Positions 16,429 to 26,456 of a stretch of DNA of 64,000 nt are shown in pieces (the first letter of the stretch is position 1; each line of letters opens with the position of its first letter). The notes under the pieces were generated by a model, which did not search any database, was not told where the DNA came from, and saw only the letters and a list, made by a program, of their open reading frames with translations. The stretch is from Streptomyces sp. SID5910 (GTDB taxonomy: Bacteria > Actinomycetota > Actinomycetes > Streptomycetales > Streptomycetaceae), in NCBI RefSeq assembly GCF_009862125.1, contig NZ_WWHX01000398.1:1-64000 (forward strand). The letters run 5' to 3'. The position numbers were made by a program, and so were the translations under genes.

Positions 16429-16835
16429 AGGCCGACATCCCGCGGTACTACCCGGGCGCGCGAGTGCTCGATGTGTACCGCGGGACGCTGTCCCTGCGCA
16501 CCCTGCGGACGTGGATAGAGCACCTTCCGCCCGAGAGCGCGACGAAAACCGCCCTGCGGAACTCTGTGCCGGCTGACGTCATGGACAAGGCGGCCGACGA
16601 GGCACGCCCCGACCTGGCACCGTGGAGCAGCGCGGAGACGTTGCTCGCCCAGGTGAAGGATGAACTCGTCCGCGTGCGGCACACACTGATCGCCGTCAAC
16701 GGCGGCAAGCCCGGCGAGTTCGTGCCTACCCCGCGCCCCGGCGTCCCGCCGAAGCGCAAGCAGAAGTACCGCCGCCTGAGCGGCGACCAGCGAGCCGCCC
16801 TTGATCCGCGGCTGAGATCCCAGCCGAAGGAGTAG
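16105..16835 (+). CDS. Tail assembly chaperone, -1 frameshift product (gpGT-like)
   Basis: After 93 codons of the short form, slippage at 16377-16383 moves ribosomes to the -1 frame. Reading continues as VHWTCQVLADHAEAL... for 150 more residues to 16835, giving about 243 aa. The T part is basic at its end (PKRKQKYRRL) and stops 2 bases before the tape measure ATG. An independent start for the second frame at 16464 has no good ribosome-binding site. Confidence 0.8.
16377..16383 (+). promoter_or_regulatory. Programmed -1 ribosomal frameshift site GGGAAAG
   Basis: The heptamer reads G GGA AAG in the zero frame and GGG AAA after slipping back one base. It is identical to the lambda G-GT site. 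It lies 15 codons before the short-form stop, and the -1 frame is open from it through the T extension. Confidence 0.85.
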
Positions 16836-16837
16836 GT

Positions 16838-19800
16838 ATGGCCGGCGACCTGGACATTGTCGGAGTCGTCGGTGTCGACGTGGTCCCCGTCGCACCGATG
16901 CTCCACACCCGACTGAAGGCCATGGTCCTCCCCATCGCGACGCGAGTGGGCGAGGAGGCCGGCGAGAGGATGGGCGACGCCATCTCTCGCAAGATCACCA
17001 TCTCCATCCCCGACGCCATCACGACGGGTGGCAAGGCTGCAACCGTGGCGGCCACCCGTCAGGGCAACAACACGGGTGGCGCCTTCGCGCGCTCCCTCCG
17101 TGCCAAGCTGGAGCAAGCGTTCCGCTCCATGCCCAAGCTCGACGTCAAGCTGAGCGACACGGGCGTGGACGCGGAGCTTGCTCGTGTCAGGGCGAAGCTG
17201 GAGGCCCTCTCCAACAAGCGCATCGGCATCGACGTCGATGCGGAGACGGCCCGCGCCCACGTGGCGGAGCTGGAGGCGGAACTCCGCCGACTGGGGGCAG
17301 CGCACCCCAACGTGGCTGTGCGTGTCGACACTGCCGCCGCCCGTGCGGCTCTCGCGGCCTTCCGCGAGGAGATTGACGCCGCCACTGCCGACCCCGCCAC
17401 GATCCGCATCGAGACTGACGGCGCCCTGGGCGCTCGCATTCGAGCGGCCGTGCGGGAGGCGGAAGCGAGCCTCCCCAACATCAACATCGATGCGGACACG
17501 TCGCCCGCTCAGCGTGAAATAGCGGCCCTGCGCGCACGCCTGACGTCGATGAGGGACCTGAAGATCGGCGTCGACATCGACGCACCAACGGCCCTGGCGC
17601 AGATCAACGAGATTCAGGCCCGGCTCCGGGCGCTGTCGGCGCAGCGTGCGACACAGGTCGACGTCGACACGGGTCGAGCCCGCGCGGCAATAACGAACCT
17701 GAACCTGATGATCGACCGCCTCCGGGGACGCACCCCGACGGTCGACGTCCGCGTCGATGCAGCGGCCGCAGAGGCTCGCCTCGCCGCCGTTCAGCACCAG
17801 GTCAACGACCTCGACCGCGACGACGTCCACATCTTCGTGCGGGCCAACACGGCGCAGGCACACGCGGCGCTGCTTCAGCTCTCCGTCGCGCTGGGTGTCG
17901 TGGCCTTCATGCCCATCGTCCCTGTGGCTGCCGCAGGTCTGGGCGCCATTGCGTCGGCGGCCCTCGTAGCTGCCGCTGGCGTCGGCTCCCTCGCGCTCGT
18001 CGCTGTTCCCGCCATCAAGGGCGTCACGAGCGTCATTCAGGCGAAGACGGCCGCGGAGAAGGAAGCCGCATCCGCGACGGACAAGTCCGCTGCCGCATCC
18101 GTTAAGGCTGCACAACAGGCTCTTCAGATGGCGAGCGCGCAACAGGCTCTCACGTCCGCTCACCGTAACGCTGCGAAGTCCATTGCGCAGGCCAACCGCC
18201 AAGTAGAGGACGCTGAGCGGGCCCTTGGTCAGGCCGCAGCCCGCGCCATGGAGCAGCGGGAACAAGCTGCGAAAAACGTTTCACGCGCTGAGCGATCCCT
18301 CGTCGACGCCCAGCGCAGTGCGGAGCGCGCAGAGCGGTCGCTCATTGACGCTCAGCTCGACGCCACGAAGGCGCAGCAAGATCTCAACAGGGCCCGGGAG
18401 GACGCCGCCCAGCGGCTCTCTGACCTCCAGGACCAGCTAGAGCGGGGCAAGCTCGACGAGCGCGAGGCCACACTCCGCGTCCGTGAGGCGCAGGAGGAAC
18501 TCAACAAGACCCAGCGCGAGTTCGACGCCGGCAAGGCGACGGAACTCCAGCTCCAGCGTGCGCAGCTCGCCTACGACCAGTCGGTCCAGGCTGCGGCGCA
18601 GCAGAAGAAGGACTACGCCCAACTCCAGAAAGACGCGGAGGCCGCTAAGAAGGCCGGCGTCAGCGGGAGCGAGGAAGTCAAATCTGCGGCTGAGCGACTC
18701 GCCAATGCGCAGCGCAACGTCCAGGACGAGACGCAAGCGGTAGCCGACGCTCACCGCAATGTCGCGGACCAGGTCGAAGCCGTAGCCGACGCCCAGAAGG
18801 ACGCCGCCAAGGCGCAGGTCGACGCCGCACAGACCGTGGCCGACGCTCAGCGGGCGATGTCCGACGCCGTGCAGAACGCGGCCGACACTCAGGTCCAGGC
18901 TGCGGAGTCCATCGAGTCTGCGGAGCGAGGCGTCGAGTCGGCTCGCCTCTCCGCCATCGACACCACGGCGAAAGCCACCTCAAAGGCGGACGAGTACCGT
19001 GAAGCACTTGCGAAGCTCACGCCGGAGCAGCGTGACCTCTACGACTCCATCGCCGGCCCCGGCGGGCTGACGGAGGCGTACAAGGAATGGGCGAAGAGCC
19101 TTTCCCCTGACGTCGTCCCGCTCTTCACGCGAATGGTTGACGGGGCGAAGAGGAGCCTCCCTGGCCTGACGCCTCTGGTAAAGAACTCCGCAGACGCCGT
19201 CGGCGAGCTGATGGACCGCGCGAGTGCGGACATGAAGGGCGACCCCTTCTGGGATCGCTTCAAAAAGGGCGTCGCGGAGAATGCCAAGCCGGCAATTGTC
19301 GGATTGGGTATTTCTTTCGGTAACGTCTTCAAGGGAATGGCGGGCGTTCTCGACGCTTTCTTCCCCCACATGGACTCCATATCGGAGCGCATGCAGCGGA
19401 TCACGAAGCGGTTCGCTGACTGGGGCACCGGCCTGCGCGGCTCCCCGGAGTTCGAAAAATTCCTCGACTATTCGTCGGAGCACGGGCCAATGGTGGCCGA
19501 GACACTCGGCGACCTGGCGGAGGCATTCCTCGATTTGGCAAAGGCGCTCCAGCCTTTCTCTGAGGTCGTCATGGAAGCGCTCCAGTTTGCCTCCGACGGA
19601 ATCAGCTACGTAGCGGAACACGCGCCGTGGGCTATTCAGCTCCTCTATGGCCTGTGGGTGGCGACGAAGCTATGGACGCTCGCGATGTCCATGAGCCCCA
19701 TTGGGCGGGTTATCACGGGGCTATTCCTCCTGGCCCTGGGCATAAAGTATGCGTGGGATCACTTCGAGTGGTTCCGCGACATTGTCACAGGCGCTTGGGA

Positions 19801-22030
19801 GGGAATTCAGTCCGCCGCCGACGTAGCTTGGAATGACTTCCTGAAACCCGCGTTCGAAGGAATTCGCGACGGGGCGAAGTGGGTCGGCGATAAACTCGTA
19901 TGGCTCTGGAAGGAAATATTCGTTCCGGCGTGGGATATCATTTCCTATGCAGTCCGCGTGGCCGTGGCGATCATCCTGACGGCAGCTATCACCCCTCTCT
20001 GGCTGGGGATTCAAGGCATCGGTCTCCTGGCGTGGTGGCTCTGGACGGACTGTTTCAAACCGACCTGGGACCTCATCGCCGGCCTTGCGGTATGGGTCTG
20101 GGAGAACGCGCTCAAGCCTTTCTTCCAATGGGTTTGGGATGGGCTGAAGTGGGTCGGCGATAAATTCGTCTGGCTCTACGAGTACGGAATTCGTCCCACC
20201 TTCGACTGGATCTCCGCTAAGGCATCGTGGCTCTGGACGCACGCCCTCCAGCCTTTTTTCAAGTGGGTTTGGGATGGGCTGAAGTGGGTCGGCGATAAAT
20301 TCGTCTGGCTCTACGACCACTCGATAGGCCCCGTCGCCGGGTGGATCGCCGACAAGTCCGATTGGCTCTGGGAAAAGGGGCTGAAGCCTGCCTTCGATCT
20401 GATCAAGGACGGAGTCGGCCTTGTCGCCGACGCGTTCGAGGATGCGAAGAAGGCAATCGGAATTGCCTGGGATAAAGTAAAGGACATTGCCAAGGGCCCC
20501 GTAAACTTCATAATTGAATGGGTTTACACGAAAGGCATCAAGGCCGTTTGGGATAAGGTAGCAGGATTCGTCGGACTCGACAAGCTCCCTACCGCACCTA
20601 AACTCCTGGAAGCCGGTGGAACCGTCGGCAACGGCTGGGGCGTGGCGGCCCCGATGAAGGTCAACAAGCCGACGGCAATTGTCGGCGAGGGTGACCCTCG
20701 ATACCCCGAGTATGTCATTCCCACCGATCCCAAATATCGATCCCGCGCCGTCGCTCTGCATCAGCAAGCGGGAACTCAGCTCCTCGAATCCGGCGGCGTT
20801 ATCGGCGGTGCGTGGGACTGGACGAAGGACACCGTCTCTGACGTCGTCGGTACGGGTGTCGACTGGGCGAAGGCTGCCGCGGATCTGATGACAAATCCGT
20901 CGAAGATCTGGGACAAGCTCGTCGCGCCTGTCCTCTCGAAGGTGAAGGACGGCGTCGGTGACTCGCCCATGGGCAAGGTGCTGACGAAGATCCCGACGAA
21001 GATCGTCACGGGCCTGAAGGACAAGATTGTTGACGCCGTCTCGTCCCTGACCTCCGAGAACGGGGGATGGGGAGGCGAGTGGCAGAAGCCAGTGAACGCC
21101 AACTTCGGTACGAAGTTCGGCGTCCCGGGCTCCATGTGGGCTTCCGGGCATCACACGGGCCTGGACTTCCCGGCGGCAACGGGAACGCCGATCAAGGCTG
21201 TAGCCAACGGACGCGTGTCCCTTGCGACGTCGGGAGGCCCCTACGGCAAGCACGTGATCATCGATCACGGAGGCGGCCTTCAGTCGCTCTACGCGCACAT
21301 GTCCCGCATCCGCACCACGGTTCCGAAGTCGGTCAACGGCGGCAGTCGCATCGGCGACGTCGGCGCCACCGGCAACACCACGGGCCCGCACCTCCACTTG
21401 GAGGCGAGGCTTAACGGCAAGGCCGTCGACCCCATGAAGTACCTAAGTGGGGGAGGTGGAGGCGCTCAGGCCGTCGGTGCCGCGCAGCAGTATGCGAAGG
21501 GCATCCTCTCGCAGTACGGATGGGGCCCGTCGCAGTTCTCCCCGCTGAAGAAGCTGTGGGACGGCGAGTCCAACTGGCGGTGGAACGCCGAAAACCCGTC
21601 GAGCGGTGCCTACGGTATCCCGCAGGCCCTCCCGCCCGACAAGATGCGGACGGCCGGCGCGGACTGGCGGACGAACGCGAAGACTCAGATCAGGTGGGGC
21701 CTGAGCTACATCAAGGGCAGGCCCGACTACGGGTCTCCCGCGGCTGCCTACTCCAAGTGGCTCAGCCGCTCGCCGCACTGGTACGACGACGGCGGCTACC
21801 TCCCGCCGGGGCTCTCCCTCGTCGCCAACGGGACCGGTCGCCCGGAGCCGGTCTTCACCGGTTCCCAGTGGGATGACATCCGCTCCGCGAAGAGCGGCGG
21901 GTCAGCGGAGGTCCACGCGCACGTGCGGGTCTACGTCGGTGACCGGGAAATCACGGACATCGTCCGCACGGAGATCGACACCTACGACGCGTCCACCGCA
22001 ACTGACCTCAACAACGGAAGGTGGGTCTGA
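16838..22030 (+). CDS. Tape measure protein with M23 peptidase and lytic-enzyme domains
   Basis: The 1730-aa protein sets tail length. It starts with an Ala/Asp repeat region, has a hydrophobic stretch near 350-390, and a long heptad-rich coiled coil (about 400-720). Repeated Trp-rich units (FQWVWDGLKWVGDKFVWLY appears twice near 1090-1150) follow. The C-terminal part has an M23-type domain (HHTGLD and GPHLHLE zinc motifs, about residues 1415-1530). It also has a transglycosylase-like segment with WDGESNWRWNAENPSSGAYG. These probably open the cell wall during DNA entry. Confidence 0.9.
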   Translation: MAGDLDIVGVVGVDVVPVAPMLHTRLKAMVLPIATRVGEEAGERMGDAISRKITISIPDAITTGGKAATVAATRQGNNTGGAFARSLRAKLEQAFRSMPKLDVKLSDTGVDAELARVRAKLEALSNKRIGIDVDAETARAHVAELEAELRRLGAAHPNVAVRVDTAAARAALAAFREEIDAATADPATIRIETDGALGARIRAAVREAEASLPNINIDADTSPAQREIAALRARLTSMRDLKIGVDIDAPTALAQINEIQARLRALSAQRATQVDVDTGRARAAITNLNLMIDRLRGRTPTVDVRVDAAAAEARLAAVQHQVNDLDRDDVHIFVRANTAQAHAALLQLSVALGVVAFMPIVPVAAAGLGAIASAALVAAAGVGSLALVAVPAIKGVTSVIQAKTAAEKEAASATDKSAAASVKAAQQALQMASAQQALTSAHRNAAKSIAQANRQVEDAERALGQAAARAMEQREQAAKNVSRAERSLVDAQRSAERAERSLIDAQLDATKAQQDLNRAREDAAQRLSDLQDQLERGKLDEREATLRVREAQEELNKTQREFDAGKATELQLQRAQLAYDQSVQAAAQQKKDYAQLQKDAEAAKKAGVSGSEEVKSAAERLANAQRNVQDETQAVADAHRNVADQVEAVADAQKDAAKAQVDAAQTVADAQRAMSDAVQNAADTQVQAAESIESAERGVESARLSAIDTTAKATSKADEYREALAKLTPEQRDLYDSIAGPGGLTEAYKEWAKSLSPDVVPLFTRMVDGAKRSLPGLTPLVKNSADAVGELMDRASADMKGDPFWDRFKKGVAENAKPAIVGLGISFGNVFKGMAGVLDAFFPHMDSISERMQRITKRFADWGTGLRGSPEFEKFLDYSSEHGPMVAETLGDLAEAFLDLAKALQPFSEVVMEALQFASDGISYVAEHAPWAIQLLYGLWVATKLWTLAMSMSPIGRVITGLFLLALGIKYAWDHFEWFRDIVTGAWEGIQSAADVAWNDFLKPAFEGIRDGAKWVGDKLVWLWKEIFVPAWDIISYAVRVAVAIILTAAITPLWLGIQGIGLLAWWLWTDCFKPTWDLIAGLAVWVWENALKPFFQWVWDGLKWVGDKFVWLYEYGIRPTFDWISAKASWLWTHALQPFFKWVWDGLKWVGDKFVWLYDHSIGPVAGWIADKSDWLWEKGLKPAFDLIKDGVGLVADAFEDAKKAIGIAWDKVKDIAKGPVNFIIEWVYTKGIKAVWDKVAGFVGLDKLPTAPKLLEAGGTVGNGWGVAAPMKVNKPTAIVGEGDPRYPEYVIPTDPKYRSRAVALHQQAGTQLLESGGVIGGAWDWTKDTVSDVVGTGVDWAKAAADLMTNPSKIWDKLVAPVLSKVKDGVGDSPMGKVLTKIPTKIVTGLKDKIVDAVSSLTSENGGWGGEWQKPVNANFGTKFGVPGSMWASGHHTGLDFPAATGTPIKAVANGRVSLATSGGPYGKHVIIDHGGGLQSLYAHMSRIRTTVPKSVNGGSRIGDVGATGNTTGPHLHLEARLNGKAVDPMKYLSGGGGGAQAVGAAQQYAKGILSQYGWGPSQFSPLKKLWDGESNWRWNAENPSSGAYGIPQALPPDKMRTAGADWRTNAKTQIRWGLSYIKGRPDYGSPAAAYSKWLSRSPHWYDDGGYLPPGLSLVANGTGRPEPVFTGSQWDDIRSAKSGGSAEVHAHVRVYVGDREITDIVRTEIDTYDASTATDLNNGRWV

Positions 22031-22031
22031 C

Positions 22032-22202
22032 ATGCCCGACGAAACGCCGACTGAGGGCGTTGTGGTCCCGCCCATCATGGAGTACGAGCCGGAGCCCGTG
22101 GAGCCGGAACCGCCGATCGTGCCCACCATGCCTCCGTCGGAGGACGGCAGCCCGATCACCGATGGTCCGACGTACCCCGTCCCGGGGGAGGTTGTCGAGT
22201 AG
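22032..22202 (+). CDS. Small Pro/Glu-rich protein between tape measure and baseplate genes
   Basis: This 56-aa acidic, proline-rich peptide (EYEPEPVEPEPPIVP) has ATG just after the tape measure stop and its TAG overlaps the next GTG. It has no globular domain. It is probably co-translated with tail genes; function unknown. Confidence 0.55.
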   Translation: MPDETPTEGVVVPPIMEYEPEPVEPEPPIVPTMPPSEDGSPITDGPTYPVPGEVVE

Positions 22203-24391
22203 TGGCCATCATCGGCAACCTACTGCCGGAGAACGCGGAAAGCGTCGAGACTGACGCCTCTGCGTGGTCGGCCCTGGTCAACGCCACGGGGCTCGCGCGA
22301 GGCAACGGGGGGACCGCCGGGTCCTTCTGTCTGCTCTTCAAGAGCGCATCGACCGGGGATTGCCAAGTCGGACTGGCAACGCGGGTTGCCGTGACGGCGG
22401 GGGCGGAGTACTGGGGCTGCGCCTCCATCTTCCCCCCCGCCGCTGGGGCCCAGTCCCGGCTCGAAATCCGCTGGTACAACTCTGGCGGGACCCTGATAAG
22501 CACGACTCAGGGGCCTCTCATTACCGCTCCGTCCGCTACCTGGCATCAGGTAGCGGCTACCGGTGTTGCCCCTGCTGGCACGGCGACGGCCCTTGTCGTC
22601 CTCCGTGTGACAGCGACGGCCACCAATCAGAGTTGGTTCGCTGACCGTGCGTACCTGGGCGTCCCACTCCTGTCGACGGGCAACCTCCTGCCGTACAACA
22701 CAGAGTCGGTGGAGATCGATGCGAGCGGGTGGGGCGCACAGACGAACGCTGCGCTGTCCATCTCACCGTCTTCGTACACGTGGTATCAGGCGCTTCGCAT
22801 CACTGCCAACGCCAGCGGCTCCGTCCTGGTACAGAGTCAGGCGACGCCGGCTGTTACGCCCGGTGCCGAGTACGTGGGGTCGTGCAACGTCACTCCCGCG
22901 CAGGCGGGAACCACCTTCCGCGTGGCTATCCAGTGGAGGGCGGCAGACGGTTCGACGGTATCCACCTCCACGGCACCCTGGACACCCGCGACAGGCGGAT
23001 GGACGCGGTGCAACGTCGTGGCCGTTGCCCCGCCCGGTGCGGCCTCCGCTCGCCTCCAGATCAGCCCGACGGCAACAGCGTCTGGACAGTCTTGGGTCTG
23101 TGACCGTCTGGTTCTGGCGCCGACAAGCACACTTGTACTGCCCGGAAACCTCCTGCCGTACAGCACGGCCAGTATGGAACAGGACATCTCCGGATGGACG
23201 GTGACGGGGGCCACTGCTTCCCAGTCGTCGGCGCAGGCAATAAACGGCGACTACGCCCTTCGACTTGTCGGCACAGGCGGGGCTATCACTGCGACGGTGA
23301 CGAGCCCCGTACCTGTGGTGGCTGGCGTTGGGTACCAGTTTCGACCGATCAGCCGGCAGGCCGACACACGCGTCTACCGCACTCAAGTCGAGTGGCTGAA
23401 CTCCAACGGTGACCCGGTCCGCACACGGTGGCAGGCGTGGGGAGGACGTCCTGATGCCTGGCTGGTCAGCGCCATGGGTGACCTGGCCCCCGACGAGGCG
23501 GTGTCCGCACGGCTCTCGTTCATCATCCCTGACGCCTCCGCAGGTGACGTCTGGTACCTGGACAGCGTTGCCTTCTCGGAAGGCGGCTTGACGGCGAAGG
23601 CGGCTGCGGCGGGGGGCGGAGGCGCAGCGGTCACCGTCCGCGGGCTGGCAACGGGCGGGCCGACGTGGACATGGTCTCTGACACGGATCGTCGGCGGCCA
23701 GGCGGCACAGCCTGTTCGCGGATGGGCCGGTGACCTTACCGCCCAGACCATCACGGGCGACTCCGCCGTCATTACGGACTACGAGACGCCTCTAGGCGTG
23801 CCCGTACAGTGGCGAATACGGATCGAAGCCCCGTCTGGGTCGGTCGGCTCGTACTCCTACACCTCCGACCCCATCACCCTGGACGCCGATCCCACGTCCG
23901 TCTGGCTGAAGGACCCGGGCCTCCCGCAGCGCTCATGCAGAGTCACCGTCGGAACCCCCATGCCGACGTGGAAGCAGGACGCCCGCCAGAGTGTCAGTAC
24001 CGTCCGCGGCCGACGACTCCCCATCGTCATCAGTGATGCGCGCGGAGGACGGACAGGCGACCTCACCGTCATCACAGAGACCGTGGACGAGGTGGCGGCA
24101 CTCGACTGGGTGCTCTCCAGCGGAAGCGTGCTGCTCCTCCAGTGGCCTCCAGGCTGGGGCGAGAACGACATGTACGTATCCGTAGGCGACGTGTCCGCGG
24201 CCCCAATCGTCGACTTCGCCGAATTCCGAGACCGCACGTGGGTGCTCCCGCTGACGGAGGTGGACCGCCCGATCGGCGGCGTCACCGGCAGCGCTGACCG
24301 CACATGGCAGGACGTCAAGGACGACGGCACCACGTGGGCGGAGGCCCTGGCCGGCGCCTCGACGTGGCTAGACGTCTACACGGGAGCGTGA
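22202..24391 (+). CDS. Distal tail-type protein with three N-terminal carbohydrate-binding-like repeats
   Basis: The 729-aa protein has three repeats of about 160 residues that each start like GNLLPYNTESVEIDASGW. They resemble CBM4/9-type jelly rolls that bind polysaccharide. The C-terminal third (TWSLTRIVGGQ..., RRLPIVISDARGGRTG) looks like the distal tail/baseplate hub-associated fold. The gene follows the tape measure, the expected Dit position. The repeats may help adhere to the host surface. Confidence 0.7.
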   Translation: MAIIGNLLPENAESVETDASAWSALVNATGLARGNGGTAGSFCLLFKSASTGDCQVGLATRVAVTAGAEYWGCASIFPPAAGAQSRLEIRWYNSGGTLISTTQGPLITAPSATWHQVAATGVAPAGTATALVVLRVTATATNQSWFADRAYLGVPLLSTGNLLPYNTESVEIDASGWGAQTNAALSISPSSYTWYQALRITANASGSVLVQSQATPAVTPGAEYVGSCNVTPAQAGTTFRVAIQWRAADGSTVSTSTAPWTPATGGWTRCNVVAVAPPGAASARLQISPTATASGQSWVCDRLVLAPTSTLVLPGNLLPYSTASMEQDISGWTVTGATASQSSAQAINGDYALRLVGTGGAITATVTSPVPVVAGVGYQFRPISRQADTRVYRTQVEWLNSNGDPVRTRWQAWGGRPDAWLVSAMGDLAPDEAVSARLSFIIPDASAGDVWYLDSVAFSEGGLTAKAAAAGGGGAAVTVRGLATGGPTWTWSLTRIVGGQAAQPVRGWAGDLTAQTITGDSAVITDYETPLGVPVQWRIRIEAPSGSVGSYSYTSDPITLDADPTSVWLKDPGLPQRSCRVTVGTPMPTWKQDARQSVSTVRGRRLPIVISDARGGRTGDLTVITETVDEVAALDWVLSSGSVLLLQWPPGWGENDMYVSVGDVSAAPIVDFAEFRDRTWVLPLTEVDRPIGGVTGSADRTWQDVKDDGTTWAEALAGASTWLDVYTGA

Positions 24392-24398
24392 AGCACTT

Positions 24399-25508
24399 AT
24401 GTACCCAGTGAGCGCTCAGTTCCTTCAGACCTTGGCGACCTCCCACACGATGGTCGCCAAGGTCGACGCGTACTACGCCGGGCAGCTCCTCCGCGCGGAC
24501 CTCCCCTTCAGCTCCGGGTCCGTCACGGTCGACCGGGCGAGCAAGAGCCGACGGAAGTTGGCCTTGACGGTCCCGGACCCCGCCCTTCTGCCACGGGGCG
24601 AGATAGACCCGCTGGCCCCCTACGGTCAGCAACTCGTCGTGTCCCGCGGAATCCGCTACACAAACGGCGCGGAGGAGTGGGTCCCGCTCGGCACCTTCCG
24701 GGTCGACAACCCCTCTGGTGATACCCACTTCGGTCCGGTGAACGTATCTGGGACGTCGATGGAGTCTGCGGTAATCGACGACAAGTTCCAGGTTCCAACG
24801 ACCACAAGGGGAATGGGTGGTTGCGTCGACGCAATGACGACACTCATTCGCCAGACTCTCCCCGACGCCGTGGTAACGAACCTGACGACAGGCAATCGAA
24901 ATCCGTCCGTCGCCGTTGCCACGTGGGACGCCGGCTCCGACCGTTGGGACGCCGTTACGCAAGTCGCCCGCGCGATGAGTGCGGAGATATTCGTCGACGC
25001 GCAGGACCGCTTCGTAATCACCGACCTACCCGACGTCGTAAACGGCGCCGTTGCGTGGGACATCGCCGACGGAGAGGGCGGCAACCTCATCGCCTCCTCC
25101 CGTTCCGTCTCACGAACGGCCGTTTACAACGCCGTTGTGGCATCGGGCGAGAACTCCGCTTCCGGAGCAATCCCAGTAAGCGCGACGGCGAAAGACGTCA
25201 GCCTGAGCAGCCCGACGAGATGGGGCGGCCCTTTCGGCAAGTCCACGAAATTCATTTCGTCCGCCCTATGGATTACTGCGGGCGACTGTCAAGCGGCAGC
25301 GGATTTCGAGTTGTTCAACGCCATTGCGCCCAATGTGGAGGCGGCCCTAGACACGCTGCCGAACCCTGCGCTGGAAGGCAACGACATCGTCCGCGTCATC
25401 GACGGAGGCCGAAAGGAAAGGTTCCTTGTGCAGTCCCTGACAATCCCACTTACGGCCGACGCGAACTTCGCCATCACCCTTCGTGGGGGGAAGGAGGAGG
25501 CGGCGTGA
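24399..25508 (+). CDS. Tail/baseplate protein, DUF5047-like
   Basis: The 369-aa protein contains AQFLQTLATSHTMVAKVDAY and a beta-rich body typical of DUF5047 proteins of actinophage tails, probably the Tal-like baseplate hub. Its stop overlaps the next GTG start. Confidence 0.75.
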   Translation: MYPVSAQFLQTLATSHTMVAKVDAYYAGQLLRADLPFSSGSVTVDRASKSRRKLALTVPDPALLPRGEIDPLAPYGQQLVVSRGIRYTNGAEEWVPLGTFRVDNPSGDTHFGPVNVSGTSMESAVIDDKFQVPTTTRGMGGCVDAMTTLIRQTLPDAVVTNLTTGNRNPSVAVATWDAGSDRWDAVTQVARAMSAEIFVDAQDRFVITDLPDVVNGAVAWDIADGEGGNLIASSRSVSRTAVYNAVVASGENSASGAIPVSATAKDVSLSSPTRWGGPFGKSTKFISSALWITAGDCQAAADFELFNAIAPNVEAALDTLPNPALEGNDIVRVIDGGRKERFLVQSLTIPLTADANFAITLRGGKEEAA

Positions 25509-25747
25509 AGCTCAGAGACGCAGTTCAGCGCATCGCGCTCCAGGCCGTCGAGCAGCATGCCGCCTCCTGGTTCCTGGCCTCTGTAACGGCCGTCAATGAA
25601 GACGGAACCGTCGACATCTCGACGGCCCGCGGCCCTGTCCCCGGCGTCCGCCGGCTGAAGTCGTATTCCGCTCCAGCGGTTAACGACGTAGTCAAGGTAT
25701 CGCGGAACTCCGACGGTAACTGGGTTGTCGACGGCGCCCTTGCCTGA
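25505..25747 (+). CDS. Small OB-fold-like baseplate protein
   Basis: The 80-aa protein has a beta-barrel pattern (FLASVTAVNEDGTVDISTARG...AVNDVVKVSRNSDGNWVVDG), as in gp5/VgrG-type OB domains. It is coupled to the DUF5047 gene by a GTGA overlap. Role is inferred from context. Confidence 0.6.
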   Translation: MKLRDAVQRIALQAVEQHAASWFLASVTAVNEDGTVDISTARGPVPGVRRLKSYSAPAVNDVVKVSRNSDGNWVVDGALA

Positions 25748-25782
25748 CCTATTCGTAAAGCGCTGGAGGAGGCGCCTCAAGC

Positions 25783-26385
25783 ATGCCCAGAAATGACGCA
25801 TTCTCTCAGGGAATTCAGTACCCAGTACTGGGCGATGCCCCTGACATCGAAGTCGCCACGCAGACCATCGTAAACGGCATCGTCCCGCAGACGGTCATGC
25901 GTTTCGCCAATGCCAACGCGCGTGCGGCTGCGTTGTCTGGTGAGTCGGCCCCCGTTCCCGGAATGGTGACCTACCTCAACGCTGAGGATCGCTACGACCG
26001 ACGGGACGGAGACGGCATTTGGCGTCCGTTGAGTCCCGGACCGTGGAAGCCGTTCACGTTCGCCACCGGGTACAGCGCCAATTCAGGTGGGCCCGCGTAC
26101 CGAATTGTGAATGGTGAGGTTCACCTTCGGGGAACCATCTCCAAGAGCAACGGAAGCGCCCTGACGGTGAACGCGGAAACGCGGCTGGGAACGCTGCCGA
26201 CGGAGGCACGCCCCAACGCGTACCGGTACTTCATCCAGCCCACGCAGTGGACGACGAAGAACGGCGTCTCCTACTTCCACGCTCGCGTTGGCGTGTTCCC
26301 TGACGGGACGATCAACTACCTGCTCCCGCTGAACTCGCAAAGCGACTGGATCGGCCTCGACGGCATCAAGTTCAGCATCGAGTAA
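25783..26385 (+). CDS. Minor tail / upper baseplate protein
   Basis: The 200-aa protein, the last gene before a strong terminator, has a beta-rich C-terminus (YRIVNGEVHLRGTISKSNG). This pattern is found in many Streptomyces phage tail tip proteins. GGAGGAGG precedes the ATG. Confidence 0.65.
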   Translation: MPRNDAFSQGIQYPVLGDAPDIEVATQTIVNGIVPQTVMRFANANARAAALSGESAPVPGMVTYLNAEDRYDRRDGDGIWRPLSPGPWKPFTFATGYSANSGGPAYRIVNGEVHLRGTISKSNGSALTVNAETRLGTLPTEARPNAYRYFIQPTQWTTKNGVSYFHARVGVFPDGTINYLLPLNSQSDWIGLDGIKFSIE

Positions 26386-26410
26386 CTACGCCCGCACACC
26401 ACGCACTCAC

Positions 26411-26435
26411 GCCCCGCAGCGACGGGGCCTTTTTC
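26411..26435 (+). terminator. Rho-independent terminator at end of tail genes
   Basis: Stem GCCCCG/CGGGGC with loop CAGCGA is followed by CTTTTTC, a classical intrinsic terminator between the baseplate gene and the lysis gene. Confidence 0.85.
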
Positions 26436-26456
26436 ATGCCCTGGAGGGGTTCACGC

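Noticed and set aside
16448-18265. 605-codon open frame on the minus strand opposite the tape measure
   Set aside because: Reads as Arg/Gly/Asp low-complexity, a mirror of biased codons in the tape measure gene.
19721-21397. 558-codon minus-strand open frame inside the tape measure
   Set aside because: No ribosome-binding site and no domain; repeats merely reflect the Trp-rich repeats of the real gene.
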